Assembly (NCBI RefSeq): GCF_015278125.1
Contig: NZ_JADILO010000003.1
Span: 1-64,000 of the forward strand
Direction: 5' to 3'
Origin: Vibrio fluminensis
Lineage (GTDB): Bacteria > Pseudomonadota > Gammaproteobacteria > Enterobacterales > Vibrionaceae
Length of the DNA stretch: 64,000 nucleotides
The notes under the pieces were generated by a model. That model was not told the origin of the DNA and did no database searches. It saw only the letters and a list, made by a program, of their open reading frames with translations. This document shows, in pieces, positions 17,732 through 27,006 of the stretch (its first letter is position 1; every line of letters begins with the position of its first letter). The translations under genes and the position numbers were made by a program.

Positions 17732-17750
17732 AAGCAGGAACAATGCCAAG
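17732..17750 (-). promoter_or_regulatory. Sigma-54 promoter of hmpA
   Basis: On the minus strand it reads TTGGCA-TTGTTCC-TGCTTA. The -24 GG and -12 GC are exactly 10 bp apart, the RpoN rule. It lies 86-104 bp upstream of the hmpA ATG. Confidence 0.75.
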
Positions 17751-17802
17751 TTGATAAATCCTTAATTCAACTAATTTTCAGCAAGTTAGCCTTAAATTTC
17801 AG

Positions 17803-17837
17803 GTCAAAAAGACATCTTTATTTCAAGTCAAAATGAC
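17803..17837. promoter_or_regulatory. Two NorR enhancer boxes
   Basis: GTCAAAAAGAC (17803-17813) and GTCAAAATGAC (17827-17837) are near-palindromes of the GTC-N5-GAC NorR type, 24 bp apart, just before norR and 55-90 bp upstream of the sigma-54 element. Confidence 0.7.
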
Positions 17838-17873
17838 ACTACAATAATAAATGCACTCATTTAAGGTTAGCTC

Positions 17874-19457
17874 ATGCAAGATATTTCGATTTCAACCTTG
17901 CTGGATATGACAGCAGGATTAGCCAGTGGTCACAACGATCAAGACCGCTTCAATAAGTTGCTCGATGCGATCCGTAAAGCAGTCCAGTGTGATTGCGTCG
18001 CTCTCTTAGGCTTGCAGGGAGATACCTTAGTCCCTCTCGCTATCCAAGGTGTTACTCGTGATACGCTAGGTCGCCGTTTTAAAGTCAGCGACCATCCCCG
18101 TTTTGAGCAGATTTGCCTAGCGGAAGGCGTGGTACGCTTTGATGCGGACTCAGACTTACCAGATCCCTTTGATGGTTTACTACTCGATTACGACGGTGAA
18201 TTGCCAATGCACGCTTGTATGGGCTTGCCGCTCATCTATGCTGACCAGCTACTTGGCGTACTCACCTTTGACAGCCTCACACCAAATATATTTGATGCGA
18301 TTCCTGAACGTAGCTTAGACGCACTCTCGGCAATTGTTGCCTCACACCTTAAGGTGGCGTTAACCGTTTCTCAACTTGAACAACAAGCCAAACAGACCCA
18401 ACAAAAATTGGAAGAATTAAACCAAGAAGTATGGGAACGGGATGGTGGCGAAATTATTGGTAACAGCAGTGCAATGCAAAACCTCAAAGACGATATTTCC
18501 GTCGTCGCTCCATCTGACTTTACCATTCTTATCCACGGCGAAACCGGGGTGGGTAAAGAGCTCGTTGCCCGCAGCCTTCATCATCAATCGTCTCGCAGCC
18601 ACCAGCCGTTAATTTATGTTAACTGTGCTGCCATCGCTGAGTCCCTGATTGAGAGTGAGCTGTTTGGCCACGTCAAAGGCGCCTTTACTGGAGCCGACAA
18701 ATCTCGCTTAGGCAAATTTGCTCTCGCCGATGGTGGTACTCTATTTCTCGACGAAATTGGCGAGTTAAGCTTAACGGCACAGAGTAAGCTATTACGTGCT
18801 TTACAGAACAATGAAATCCAACCGGTGGGTCAAGACTCGGTGCAAAGCATTAATGTCAGAGTTCTGGCTGCAACTAATCGCAACCTCAAAAATGAGGTAG
18901 AGCAAGGTCATTTTCGTGCCGACCTTTACCATCGCCTGAGTGTTTACCCTTTGCATGTCCCACCCTTGCGTGAACGTGAAGAGGATGCGGTGCTATTAGC
19001 GGGTTACTTTCTTGAGCAAGCACGCAAAAAACTAGGCATTATTCAACTTAAATTCAGCAGAGATGCTCTGGTACAATTACCCCGTTATGACTGGCCAGGC
19101 AACGTACGCGAACTGGAACATGTGATCAATCGTGCGGCACTAAAAGCACGAGCAAAAAGTAGCCGAGCAGGCACCATCTCTGTCAGTGCTATTGATCTCG
19201 CATTAGATCATCATGACGTTACCATCGCCCCATCAAAGCCATCCGCTAAAGATGTTATTACCCACACTGTCGCAGTGAAAGATCTACGCCAAGCGACAGA
19301 TGAGTATCAGGCGAAGTTGATTATTGCCGCTCTAGAGCAAGCGAAATTTAACTGGGCTCAAGCAGCGAGAGAACTTAAAGTCGATCGAGCAAACCTAGTT
19401 CGCTTAGCAAAAAGATTGGGTATACAAGTGACCAAACAACACAAGATTGATTACTGA
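17874..19457 (+). CDS. norR: NO-responsive sigma-54 activator NorR
   Basis: 527 aa. N-terminal GAF domain (20-175) that carries the non-haem iron NO sensor in NorR. AAA+ domain with Walker A G-E-T-G-V-G-K-E near 222, the GAFTGA loop (K-G-A-F-T-G-A-D near 268) needed to contact sigma-54, and Walker B L-F-L-D-E-I-G near 293. Fis-type HTH at the C-terminus ([11 protein letters not shown] near 495). It is divergent from hmpA, whose promoter has the matching RpoN and NorR elements. Confidence 0.95.
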   Translation: MQDISISTLLDMTAGLASGHNDQDRFNKLLDAIRKAVQCDCVALLGLQGDTLVPLAIQGVTRDTLGRRFKVSDHPRFEQICLAEGVVRFDADSDLPDPFDGLLLDYDGELPMHACMGLPLIYADQLLGVLTFDSLTPNIFDAIPERSLDALSAIVASHLKVALTVSQLEQQAKQTQQKLEELNQEVWERDGGEIIGNSSAMQNLKDDISVVAPSDFTILIHGETGVGKELVARSLHHQSSRSHQPLIYVNCAAIAESLIESELFGHVKGAFTGADKSRLGKFALADGGTLFLDEIGELSLTAQSKLLRALQNNEIQPVGQDSVQSINVRVLAATNRNLKNEVEQGHFRADLYHRLSVYPLHVPPLREREEDAVLLAGYFLEQARKKLGIIQLKFSRDALVQLPRYDWPGNVRELEHVINRAALKARAKSSRAGTISVSAIDLALDHHDVTIAPSKPSAKDVITHTVAVKDLRQATDEYQAKLIIAALEQAKFNWAQAARELKVDRANLVRLAKRLGIQVTKQHKIDY

Positions 19458-19535
19458 TCGAAATGTTATTGTTTATACGATGTAGCTTAGTTGTTACAAT
19501 GGCAGATATAATTATATGAACTAGAAAGGAATGTT

Positions 19536-19895
19536 ATGAAAGTCATCCGTTGGATCTTGGGCCGCATTATTCTTGTATTAGATTTTGTCTTCTCTCCTCG
19601 TGGCGTAAAACGTTCAGCTGAAGCTCAACAATTAGTCGATCAAAAAGCAGAGCAATTGGCACTGTATCAATTTGAAGCATGTCCTTTTTGCGTCAAAGTA
19701 CGTCGCTCGATGAAACGCCAATCAGTAAAGTTTGATTTGAGAGACGCCAAAAACGATCCGCAACACCGAACTGAGCTTGAAACTGGTGGCGGTAAAGTCA
19801 AAGTACCGTGCCTCAGAATTGAAAGCGAAAACGGCGTTAAGTGGATGTATGAATCTTCGGACATCGTCGCTTATTTAGAAAAAGAGTTTGCCTAA
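19536..19895 (+). CDS. Membrane-anchored glutaredoxin / GST-N domain protein
   Basis: 119 aa. A hydrophobic N-terminus (I-L-G-R-I-I-L-V-L-D-F-V-F, residues 7-19) is followed by a glutaredoxin-like fold with the redox motif C-P-F-C (49-52), the cis-Pro motif K-V-P-C (89-92) and E-S-S-D-I-V-A-Y-L at the C-terminus, typical of GST N-terminal domains. Probably a thiol-disulfide exchanger at the inner face of the membrane. Good Shine-Dalgarno (AGAAAGGAAT). A near-perfect hairpin follows at 19934-19962. Confidence 0.85.
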   Translation: MKVIRWILGRIILVLDFVFSPRGVKRSAEAQQLVDQKAEQLALYQFEACPFCVKVRRSMKRQSVKFDLRDAKNDPQHRTELETGGGKVKVPCLRIESENGVKWMYESSDIVAYLEKEFA

Positions 19896-20112
19896 AACCC
19901 TCGCAAGCAACTATCTTAAAATCATATAGATATATCCTTTCTACCGCATAAAGTAGGAAGGATAAATCAATGACCAGTGCTTACCTCACCTATAAGCAGC
20001 ACACAGTAAATGGACACTGTGACGTGGGTTAAGCAAGTGGAATAGCAGCCACTACTCTCAATTGAAAGCGCCTCAAATGTTGAGGAGCAGATGGGATAAG
20101 GAGCGTGATTTT

Positions 20113-20745
20113 ATGGATAAATTCACCGTAGTACCATTTGAACCACAAAACATCAAAGCGATTGTATTTGACCTCGATAACACGCTAGTCAGCTCAGATA
20201 TGGACTTTTTCTGGCTACGCGATGAACTCGGTTGCCCAGCCGACAGGGATCTACTGACTTTCACCGAAGAGATAACGTGCCCTAACCAGCGCGCAAACGC
20301 AGAGCAGAGAATCCTCGACCATGAACTGGAAGATGCTAGAAGTTCTTATCCAATGCCCGGATGTGTCACGATACTACGTTATATCGAGTTTAAAGATCTG
20401 CACACGGCAATCATTACCCGCAATTGTTTTGAAGCCGCTTCGGCTAAAGTAAAACACAATAACCTCAATATCGAACGCATCATCAGTCGTGAGCATTTCG
20501 CCCCTAAACCCGCTCCTGATGCACTCAACTCTCTCGCCGATGAATGGCAACTTGCCCCTAAAGAAGTCCTGTATGTCGGTGACTACCTTTATGATTTGCA
20601 AGCCGCTTATAACGCCAATATGCCCTCCTGCCTAGTCAATCACGGTGTTGAAAAGCCTTTTGAGCACCAAGCTTCTGTTGTGGTTCCACACTTAAATGAC
20701 TTAACCGTGTTGCTAAATTTAGACAATCCGAGTAACAATAGGTAA
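20113..20745 (+). CDS. HAD-superfamily hydrolase
   Basis: 210 aa from ATG 20113, preceded by AAGGAG; the 17 residues upstream in frame have no support. HAD motif I D-L-D-N-T-L (residues 18-23), motif II T-R-N-C near 103, motif III Lys in K-P-A-P-D near 135 and motif IV V-G-D-Y-L-Y-D near 154-160. The fold suits phosphoglycolate-phosphatase-like enzymes. The substrate is unknown. It is 30 bp upstream of the Kef pair, perhaps co-transcribed. Confidence 0.88.
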   Translation: MDKFTVVPFEPQNIKAIVFDLDNTLVSSDMDFFWLRDELGCPADRDLLTFTEEITCPNQRANAEQRILDHELEDARSSYPMPGCVTILRYIEFKDLHTAIITRNCFEAASAKVKHNNLNIERIISREHFAPKPAPDALNSLADEWQLAPKEVLYVGDYLYDLQAAYNANMPSCLVNHGVEKPFEHQASVVVPHLNDLTVLLNLDNPSNNR

Positions 20746-20775
20746 CAATTTCAATAATATGGTAGGAAGCCAACA

Positions 20776-21393
20776 ATGCCTAAAAATAAAGTGCTGGTTT
20801 TATACGCTCATCCGTCCCAACATCGTTCGGAAGTAAACCAGCCACTCTTCGATGCTGCCAAAAATATTGAAGGTGTTACCACCGTTGATCTTTATTACGA
20901 ATACCCAAGCTACAACATCAATATCGACCGCGAACAAAAGCGTTTAGTGGAACACGATGTGATCATTTTTCAATTTCCACTCTACTGGTACTCCACACCA
21001 GCAATGCTTAAAGAGTGGCAAGACTTGGTATTAGAGTATGGTTTTGCCTATGGCAGCCAAGGTACTGCGCTCAAAGGAAAACACTTCTTATGCGCTTTAT
21101 CAGCTGGCGGCCGAGCTGATGCCTATCAAACTGAGGGTTACAACCACTTCACCATTCGCGAGCTGCTCTACCCTATGGAGCAAATGGCCGCACTCACTGG
21201 CATGAAGTATATGGCGCCTCTTGCCCTTTTTGGCGCTCGTACCGCGAAAGAAGAAGGTCGCATCACACAGCATGTCGAGCGTTGGAAAAAATTACTCAAC
21301 GCGTTAGTCAACGATCAGTTTGACTACAAACGCGCTTATGAAGTTGAAAAGCTCAATCCATACCTCAAGCAGCTGATCTTAGGAGATAAATAA
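20776..21393 (+). CDS. KefG/KefF-like NAD(P)H oxidoreductase, Kef ancillary subunit
   Basis: 205 aa flavodoxin-fold quinone-reductase family protein: L-Y-A-H-P (10-14), Q-F-P-L-Y-W-Y-S-T-P-A (70-80) and S-A-G-G-R near 108. In E. coli KefF and KefG bind the Kef channel and are needed for full activity. Its stop overlaps the downstream Kef start (ATGA), which strongly implies a functional complex. Sequence feel is closer to KefG than KefF. Confidence 0.88.
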   Translation: MPKNKVLVLYAHPSQHRSEVNQPLFDAAKNIEGVTTVDLYYEYPSYNINIDREQKRLVEHDVIIFQFPLYWYSTPAMLKEWQDLVLEYGFAYGSQGTALKGKHFLCALSAGGRADAYQTEGYNHFTIRELLYPMEQMAALTGMKYMAPLALFGARTAKEEGRITQHVERWKKLLNALVNDQFDYKRAYEVEKLNPYLKQLILGDK

Positions 21394-23315
21394 TGACAGG
21401 TTATTTTCTGCAAGCCTTTATCTACCTCGTTGCAGCCGTGATTGCCGTGCCAATCGCCAAACGCCTCGGGTTAGGCTCGGTATTGGGCTACTTGATTGCA
21501 GGTGTCGTGATCGGCCCAATCATTGGTTTAGTCGGTGAAGAAACCACTACTATTCAACATTTTGCTGAATTTGGCGTGGTAATGATGCTGTTCTTGGTTG
21601 GCTTAGAACTCGAGCCAAAAATGCTGTGGAACATGCGCAATCGCCTATTGGGTTTAGGCGGTTTACAAGTTGGCGCAACAACAGCAGCCGTAATGGGCAT
21701 CGCGTTAGTCTTTGAGCAGCCATGGACCATCGCCCTAGCGATTGGTTTGATTTTCGCCCTTTCTTCAACGGCGATTGTATTGCAAACCTTTAATGAAAAA
21801 GGATTAACACGAACCGAAGGTGGGCAAAATGCCTTCTCAGTCTTGCTATTCCAAGACATTGCCGTTATCCCAATGCTGGCGTTTATTCCGCTATTGGCAT
21901 TACCTGAACTGGTCGAAAAAGCACAAACAGCCGCTTCTAGCGCCGCAGAACATCACGAAGAATTAAGCCTCGTGGCAGGTTTACCTGGTTGGGGCTATGC
22001 ACTCGTCATCGTTATCTCTATTGCGGGCTTAGTTGTTGGGGGCCACTACCTCAGCCGCCCACTATTTCGCTTTGTTGCTAGCTCAGGTTTGCGTGAGATC
22101 TTTACCGCTACCGCACTAATGCTAGTCGTCGGCATTGCGGCACTGATGAGCCTAGTGGGTCTTTCTCCTGCTTTAGGCACATTCCTCGCAGGTGTTGTAC
22201 TGGCAAACAGTGAATTCCGCCATGAGCTAGAGTCCAATATTGACCCATTTAAAGGGCTATTACTCGGCTTGTTCTTCATTACTGTGGGCGCAGGAATCAA
22301 CTTCGGCATTCTATTTGATGATTTCTTCCTTATCATCGGTTTAACCCTTGGCGTGATGTTACTCAAAGCATCAATACTCTACGTACTGGCATTTTGCTTT
22401 AGAATTCGTAAGAGCAACCGTTGGTTATTCACGCTCAGCTTGGCGCAAGCCGGTGAATTTGGTTTTGTGCTCTTGAGCTTTACCACGCAAAACCACGTCA
22501 TTCCGCTCGATATTGCACAAACACTTTCTTTAGTCGTGGCGCTGTCGATGTTCCTCACTCCTGGACTCTTTATCTTATTTGATAAGGTGATTCTGCCGCG
22601 CTACCAACAGGCGTCTAATGAAGGTGAAGCGGATGAAATTGATGAGAAAGGCACAGTGATTATTGCGGGTATTGGTCGTTTTGGTCAGATAATCAATCGT
22701 CTATTGGTTGCCAATGGTATTAAAACGGTTGTGCTCGACCACCAAGCAGATCAAGTAGATATGGTACGTCAAATCAATACAAAAGCTTACTTTGGCGATG
22801 CCACGCGTCCAGATCTTCTCCACACAGCGGGGATTGAAGAAGCCGCCATGGTCGTAGTAGCGATGGATAACCGAGACGCTTCACTCGCCTTGGTGAAACA
22901 CATCAAGCACACTTATCCAAAAGTAAAGATCCTTGCGCGTGCATTTGACCGTGGTGACAGTTACTTACTTCGCCAAGCGGGCGCAGATATCATTGAATCT
23001 GAAACCTACCACTCCGCTATTGAGCTGGGTGCACATGCTCTGCGTGAATTGGGCCAACACCCATTCCATGTTGAGCAACAAAAAGCCAGCTATAAACGTG
23101 TAGAAGATAAAAAGTCAGACATGCTGTACCAAGCATGGCTTGATGATGCGTCTGGTGAACGTTTCGACAACAACTATCGTCAGCTGTTTATTCATCTTGA
23201 AGAACAGATAAAACTGGCTCTCGCGACCGATCGAGCCGATAAACACAACAATGATGAACGAGGTTGGACGCCCCCACCAAAAGGGTATGCTGAAGATTTT
23301 AAAGAAAATCTTTAA
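21393..23315 (+). CDS. Glutathione-gated K+ efflux antiporter, KefB/KefC family
   Basis: 640 aa. N-terminal CPA2 antiporter domain of about 12 membrane segments (residues 5-385), then a cytoplasmic RCK/TrkA-N domain with the nucleotide-binding G-I-G-R-F-G-Q (about 428-434) and a Y-F-G-D-A-T block near 465. Kef systems release K+ and acidify the cytoplasm to protect against electrophiles. The acidic insert A-A-E-H-H-E-E-L is a local peculiarity. KefB and KefC cannot be separated by eye, so no symbol is given. It is translationally coupled to the ancillary subunit. Confidence 0.92.
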   Translation: MTGYFLQAFIYLVAAVIAVPIAKRLGLGSVLGYLIAGVVIGPIIGLVGEETTTIQHFAEFGVVMMLFLVGLELEPKMLWNMRNRLLGLGGLQVGATTAAVMGIALVFEQPWTIALAIGLIFALSSTAIVLQTFNEKGLTRTEGGQNAFSVLLFQDIAVIPMLAFIPLLALPELVEKAQTAASSAAEHHEELSLVAGLPGWGYALVIVISIAGLVVGGHYLSRPLFRFVASSGLREIFTATALMLVVGIAALMSLVGLSPALGTFLAGVVLANSEFRHELESNIDPFKGLLLGLFFITVGAGINFGILFDDFFLIIGLTLGVMLLKASILYVLAFCFRIRKSNRWLFTLSLAQAGEFGFVLLSFTTQNHVIPLDIAQTLSLVVALSMFLTPGLFILFDKVILPRYQQASNEGEADEIDEKGTVIIAGIGRFGQIINRLLVANGIKTVVLDHQADQVDMVRQINTKAYFGDATRPDLLHTAGIEEAAMVVVAMDNRDASLALVKHIKHTYPKVKILARAFDRGDSYLLRQAGADIIESETYHSAIELGAHALRELGQHPFHVEQQKASYKRVEDKKSDMLYQAWLDDASGERFDNNYRQLFIHLEEQIKLALATDRADKHNNDERGWTPPPKGYAEDFKENL

Positions 23316-23375
23316 AGTGTTTTAACTGCTAGCTACTCGAATAAAAATCGATATCGAGTAAACTAGCCACATCCT

Positions 23376-23400
23376 AAGCCGAGGTCTTCCTCGGCTTATT
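23376..23400 (+). terminator. Kef operon terminator
   Basis: AAGCCGAG-GTCTTC-CTCGGCTT plus TATTTAT. Confidence 0.75.
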
Positions 23401-23422
23401 TATAACTAGCGCGCAAGTAATT

Positions 23423-24751
23423 ATGACAACCACCCAAAACACATCACTAGCAAGACAGTTATTTAATATGACTTGGCCAATGCTATTTGGCGTACTCTCT
23501 TTGATGAGCTTCCAGCTTGTCGACAGTGCTTTCATCGGTCAGCTAGGTATATTGCCCCTTGCAGCCCAAGGCTTCACCTTACCAATTCAAATGATCATTA
23601 TTGGTATTCAAGTTGGGCTAGGTATTGCAACCACCGCTGTAATTGCCAAGGCGATTGGTGCGAACAAAACTCGCTATGCGCAACAACTTGGTGGACTGGT
23701 TATCGCAATGGGTTCAGTGGGTGTCGCGTTATTTGGGGTCCTTATCTACCTATTGCGTGAACCTCTACTATCGCTCCTCAGTGCACCTGAAACTGTTTTT
23801 CCAATTATTGATAGCTACTGGGTTTACTGGTTGATCAGTTCATGGACAGGGGCATTACTCTATTTCTTCTACAGTGTTTGTCGTGCCAATGGCAACACCA
23901 TGCTCCCAGGCACTTTGATGATGGTAACTAGCCTTATCAACCTTGCACTCGATCCGTTATTCATTTTCACTTTTGATCTAGGGATCAATGGTGCAGCAAT
24001 CGCGACTATCGTGGCCTTTGGGATTGGTATTCTTATCGTCGCGCCAAAAGTGACTCGCAAACAATGGATATGCTTTGATTGGCATGACCTCGATCTACCT
24101 GCCAGCTTAAAATCGATTGGCAACATCATGGGCCCTGCAATGATAAGCCAATTGCTGCCACCGCTCTCTTCAATGTTAGCCACCAAATTGCTTGCGGGAT
24201 ATGGCACGGCTGCTGTCGCGGCATGGGCGTTAGGCTCACGTTATGAGTTTTTCGCCATCGTAGCAGTGCTAGCGCTGACTATGTCGATGCCACCGATGGT
24301 TGGGCGCCTTTTAGGTGCAAATAAGATCAACGAGATCCGCCAACTGGTGATCATCGCCTGTAAATATGTGCTGGCATCTCAACTCGTCATCGCGCTAATA
24401 ACATTTGTGAGCAGCGGCTTCCTAGCCCGCTTGATGACCAGTGATATCAAAGTCGAACAGATCTTAGATTGGCATTTGATGATTGTGCCATTCAGTTTAG
24501 GCCCACTCGGTATTTGTATGTTAATGGTTTCAATTAACAATGCGCTTGGTAAGTCCTATACCGCGCTCACCATCTCTGCTTTGCGCTTATTTGCTTTCTT
24601 CTTACCCTGCCTCTGGGTGGGTTCGACACTTGGCGGTATTGAAGGCATCTTCTGGGGAGCACTTATTGGTAATATTGCCGCTGGCACTTGCGCTTGGTTT
24701 ATGTACCAAAATGCGGTCTCTCAAGTTGAGCAACGAGTTGAAGCAAAATAG
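23423..24751 (+). CDS. MATE-family multidrug/metabolite exporter
   Basis: 442 aa with 12 hydrophobic segments in two homologous halves. MATE marks: M-T-W-P-M-L (residues 15-20) and F-Q-L-V-D-S-A-F-I-G-Q-L-G near 29-41 in the first half, the matching A-M-I-S-Q-L-L-P-P-L-S-S region in the second, and the N-x-x-L-D-P-L-F-I-F segment near TM5. It belongs to the DinF/NorM-like Na+- or H+-driven antiporters. Substrate not predictable. It is 108 bp after the Kef gene, behind a terminator. Confidence 0.9.
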   Translation: MTTTQNTSLARQLFNMTWPMLFGVLSLMSFQLVDSAFIGQLGILPLAAQGFTLPIQMIIIGIQVGLGIATTAVIAKAIGANKTRYAQQLGGLVIAMGSVGVALFGVLIYLLREPLLSLLSAPETVFPIIDSYWVYWLISSWTGALLYFFYSVCRANGNTMLPGTLMMVTSLINLALDPLFIFTFDLGINGAAIATIVAFGIGILIVAPKVTRKQWICFDWHDLDLPASLKSIGNIMGPAMISQLLPPLSSMLATKLLAGYGTAAVAAWALGSRYEFFAIVAVLALTMSMPPMVGRLLGANKINEIRQLVIIACKYVLASQLVIALITFVSSGFLARLMTSDIKVEQILDWHLMIVPFSLGPLGICMLMVSINNALGKSYTALTISALRLFAFFLPCLWVGSTLGGIEGIFWGALIGNIAAGTCAWFMYQNAVSQVEQRVEAK

Positions 24752-24808
24752 GTTGCATTATTTTTAACCAAACGTTAACCTAAATTTTCGCAAATTAGGA
24801 TATTTACT

Positions 24809-24865
24809 ATGCAATTTTCGTTTACTTACCTGTGGCTCCTTCTCCTCAATGCCTGTAGCCGGTAG
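24809..24865 (+). CDS. Candidate 18-aa leader peptide of the EamA gene
   Basis: Short ORF MQFSFTYLWLLLLNACSR then TAG, with AGGA 8 bp before the ATG. It contains the run L-W-L-L-L-L using CTG, CTC and CTT codons. It ends 78 bp before the EamA ATG, and the intervening RNA can form mutually exclusive hairpins (next entry). This is the layout of ribosome-stalling attenuators: amino-acid starvation or an antibiotic would arrest the ribosome here. Translation has not been shown. Confidence 0.5.
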   Translation: MQFSFTYLWLLLLNACSR

Positions 24866-24945
24866 GTGAACCTGTGCCTGGCTACGAGTATGTAGCCAGC
24901 TTGCATTAACTCGTAGCATCCCATTTAAACAAGGAACGAGTTAAT
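24855..24945 (+). promoter_or_regulatory. Attenuator-like alternative hairpins before the EamA gene
   Basis: Segment 1 GTAGCCGG (24855-24862) pairs with 2 CTGGCTAC (24878-24885). Segment 2 can instead pair with GTAGCCAG (24892-24899), or as GCTACGAGT (24881-24889) with ACTCGTAGC (24909-24917). ATTAACTCGT (24905-24914) can pair with ACGAGTTAAT (24936-24945), which includes the first two bases of the EamA ATG and holds its Shine-Dalgarno in the loop. Pairing of 24881-24889 with 24909-24917 excludes this last, inhibitory stem. No T-tract, so translational control is favoured. Confidence 0.6.
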
Positions 24946-25867
24946 GACCCAACAACAGCAAAGCTTATTTTTATCCAAGTTCAATTCCGATCATCAAATT
25001 GGCTTATTGTGTGCCTTTATTGGTTGCCTGTTGTTTTCACTAAAACCTATCTTGGTCAAGCTCGCCTATCAAGCCGGCGGGGATGCTACCTCTATTATGG
25101 CTTTGCGCGCGTTAAGCTCTCTGCCTCTCTATTTATTCACCCTAATTTATCTATGCCGTAAAGCTGCGAATCGCAGCAAAATTCGACAGTCTGGCTTTGC
25201 CGCCGCAGGTATCGGTATTCTCGGTTATTACGTCGCCAGCTATCTTGATATCTCTGCGCTGGCATTTATCTCCGCGCAATTGGAACGCTTATTGATCTTC
25301 TTGTTCCCCTCTTTCGTGGTTTTGATTAGCTGGGTGGTTTACAAACAAGTACCGACTAAAGCCGCGGTAGGTGCGACGATAGTCGGTTATGCTGGCACTG
25401 CCCTTATCCTTGCCCACGACTTCCAAACATTAGGAAGCTCAGTAACGTTAGGCGCAGTATTGGCCGTCGCGTCTGCGTTTGTATTTGCGATTTACTTAGT
25501 CGCAAGCAAGCCCTTAATTGGTCATTTAGGGAGCTCACTATTTACCAGTATTGGTATGGGAAGTGCGGGTATCGCTATTTTGATTCACCTATATATCAGC
25601 GGCGCACAAGTCACCGAGTGGTCGTCCGAATTGATCGTCATTGGCGTAATACTAGGCATTGTCTGTACCGTTTTGCCTTCTTACTTTGTGGCGGCAGGCA
25701 TGGCAAGACTTTCACCAACCCAACTGAGTTTAACCAATAACGCAGGCCCGGCGATTACGGCGATATTTGCCGTACTAATATTAGGAGAATTATTCACAAT
25801 TTGGCACGGAATTGGTCTTGTTTTGGTCATATTCTCAGTGATTATGATAAATCGTTCAAAAAGTTAG
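24944..25867 (+). CDS. EamA/DMT-family transporter
   Basis: 307 aa with ten predicted membrane helices in two EamA repeats (about 18-150 and 165-300). The second repeat shows the usual L-S-P-T-Q-L-S-L-T-N-N-A-G-P and L-G-E pattern. EamA proteins usually export amino acids or small metabolites. A leader peptide and competing hairpins upstream suggest induction by ribosome stalling. AAGGA precedes the start and can be locked in a 10-bp stem. Confidence 0.88.
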   Translation: MTQQQQSLFLSKFNSDHQIGLLCAFIGCLLFSLKPILVKLAYQAGGDATSIMALRALSSLPLYLFTLIYLCRKAANRSKIRQSGFAAAGIGILGYYVASYLDISALAFISAQLERLLIFLFPSFVVLISWVVYKQVPTKAAVGATIVGYAGTALILAHDFQTLGSSVTLGAVLAVASAFVFAIYLVASKPLIGHLGSSLFTSIGMGSAGIAILIHLYISGAQVTEWSSELIVIGVILGIVCTVLPSYFVAAGMARLSPTQLSLTNNAGPAITAIFAVLILGELFTIWHGIGLVLVIFSVIMINRSKS

Positions 25868-25924
25868 AGAGTTCTAAACCATTAAGTCGTATGATCCACA
25901 AACCTTTTTCGAGTATCCGTTTTT

Positions 25925-26818
25925 ATGAGCAGTAATCACCACCCAATTAAAGGCGCAAGCTGGATGCTGACCGCAGGTCTGGCTTTCGCCATTGTTAACA
26001 GCTTGGCTCAAGTAGCCAGTATCAATCATGGTCTTTCTTCTACGACAGTCGCTTTGGTTCAATATGCTATTGCGCTCGTGGTGATCTTGCCATATTTAAA
26101 AACACTCGGTATTCGCCAATCACTCAGAACCCAAAAGCTGGGCTGGCATGTGTTCCGCGTATTTTTGTCAGTAATTGGTATTCAACTTTGGCTGTGGGCT
26201 TTGGCTTATCCGGTACCAATTTGGCAAGGTATCGCGCTACTCATGACATCACCACTTTTCGCTACCATTGGTTCAGGATTATTCCTAAAAGAGAAAGTCG
26301 GTAAAGCTCGCTGGGGAGCAACCTTAACCGGTTTTATTGGCGCAATGATCATTCTTGAGCCTTGGGCTGATAATTTTAGCTGGGCAACACTGCTACCTGT
26401 CGGGGCGGCTTTTTTCTGGGCTTGCTACTCTCTGATGGTCAAAAAACTCTCTTCGGATGACTCACCATCGACCATGGTGGTTTACCTGCTGATCTTGATC
26501 ACACCATTCAATATCTTATTGGCTATTCCAGAGTGGACCACGCCTTCAGGACTCAACGTTTGGTTGATTTTGCTTGCTGCTGGTGCGGCGACAGCTCTAG
26601 CTCAATGGGCTATCGTCAAAGCTTATTCAGTGGCTGATGCGTCTTTTGTACAACCATTTGACCACGCAAAACTGCCGCTCAACGTATTGGCTGGTTGGGT
26701 AGTTTTTGGCTGGGTTCCACCAGGCCGTTTATGGCTTGGCGCGGCTATTATCATTGCTTCAGTTGCCTTTATTACACAATGGGAAGCAAGAAAAGTGCGA
26801 GTGACTCATTCTAAATAA
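25925..26818 (+). CDS. Second EamA/DMT-family transporter
   Basis: 297 aa, ten hydrophobic segments, two EamA repeats. Recognisable pieces: A-G-L-A-F-A-I-V-N-S near TM1, L-F-L-K-E-K-V-G at the end of repeat 1, and D-H-A-K-L-P-L-N-V-L-A-G-W in repeat 2. It follows the first EamA gene by 57 bp, with a poor ribosome binding site. It is not a recent duplicate of its neighbour because the sequences differ throughout. Substrate unknown. Confidence 0.87.
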   Translation: MSSNHHPIKGASWMLTAGLAFAIVNSLAQVASINHGLSSTTVALVQYAIALVVILPYLKTLGIRQSLRTQKLGWHVFRVFLSVIGIQLWLWALAYPVPIWQGIALLMTSPLFATIGSGLFLKEKVGKARWGATLTGFIGAMIILEPWADNFSWATLLPVGAAFFWACYSLMVKKLSSDDSPSTMVVYLLILITPFNILLAIPEWTTPSGLNVWLILLAAGAATALAQWAIVKAYSVADASFVQPFDHAKLPLNVLAGWVVFGWVPPGRLWLGAAIIIASVAFITQWEARKVRVTHSK

Positions 26819-27006
26819 CGAATTCAATGTTGAAAGAAAATCTCTCGCGGGTCGTTCTACTTTAATAACAAATACTTTTGGGGTGATGCATAATTCATCA
26901 AAGTGAACCAAACTCACCTCAAACCAGTAAACGAACTAACTGCAGTTTGGCTAAGGCGAGAGATTCCATCCAAGCGCCTCGCTAAAGAACCTTTAGGGAG
27001 ATCACC
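26819..27006. other. Leader region with a long-range 10-bp inverted repeat
   Basis: AATCTCTCGC (26839-26848) and GCGAGAGATT (26956-26965) are perfectly complementary across 107 nt, just before the glutaredoxin gene. No T-tract. It may fold the 5' leader. Confidence 0.35.
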
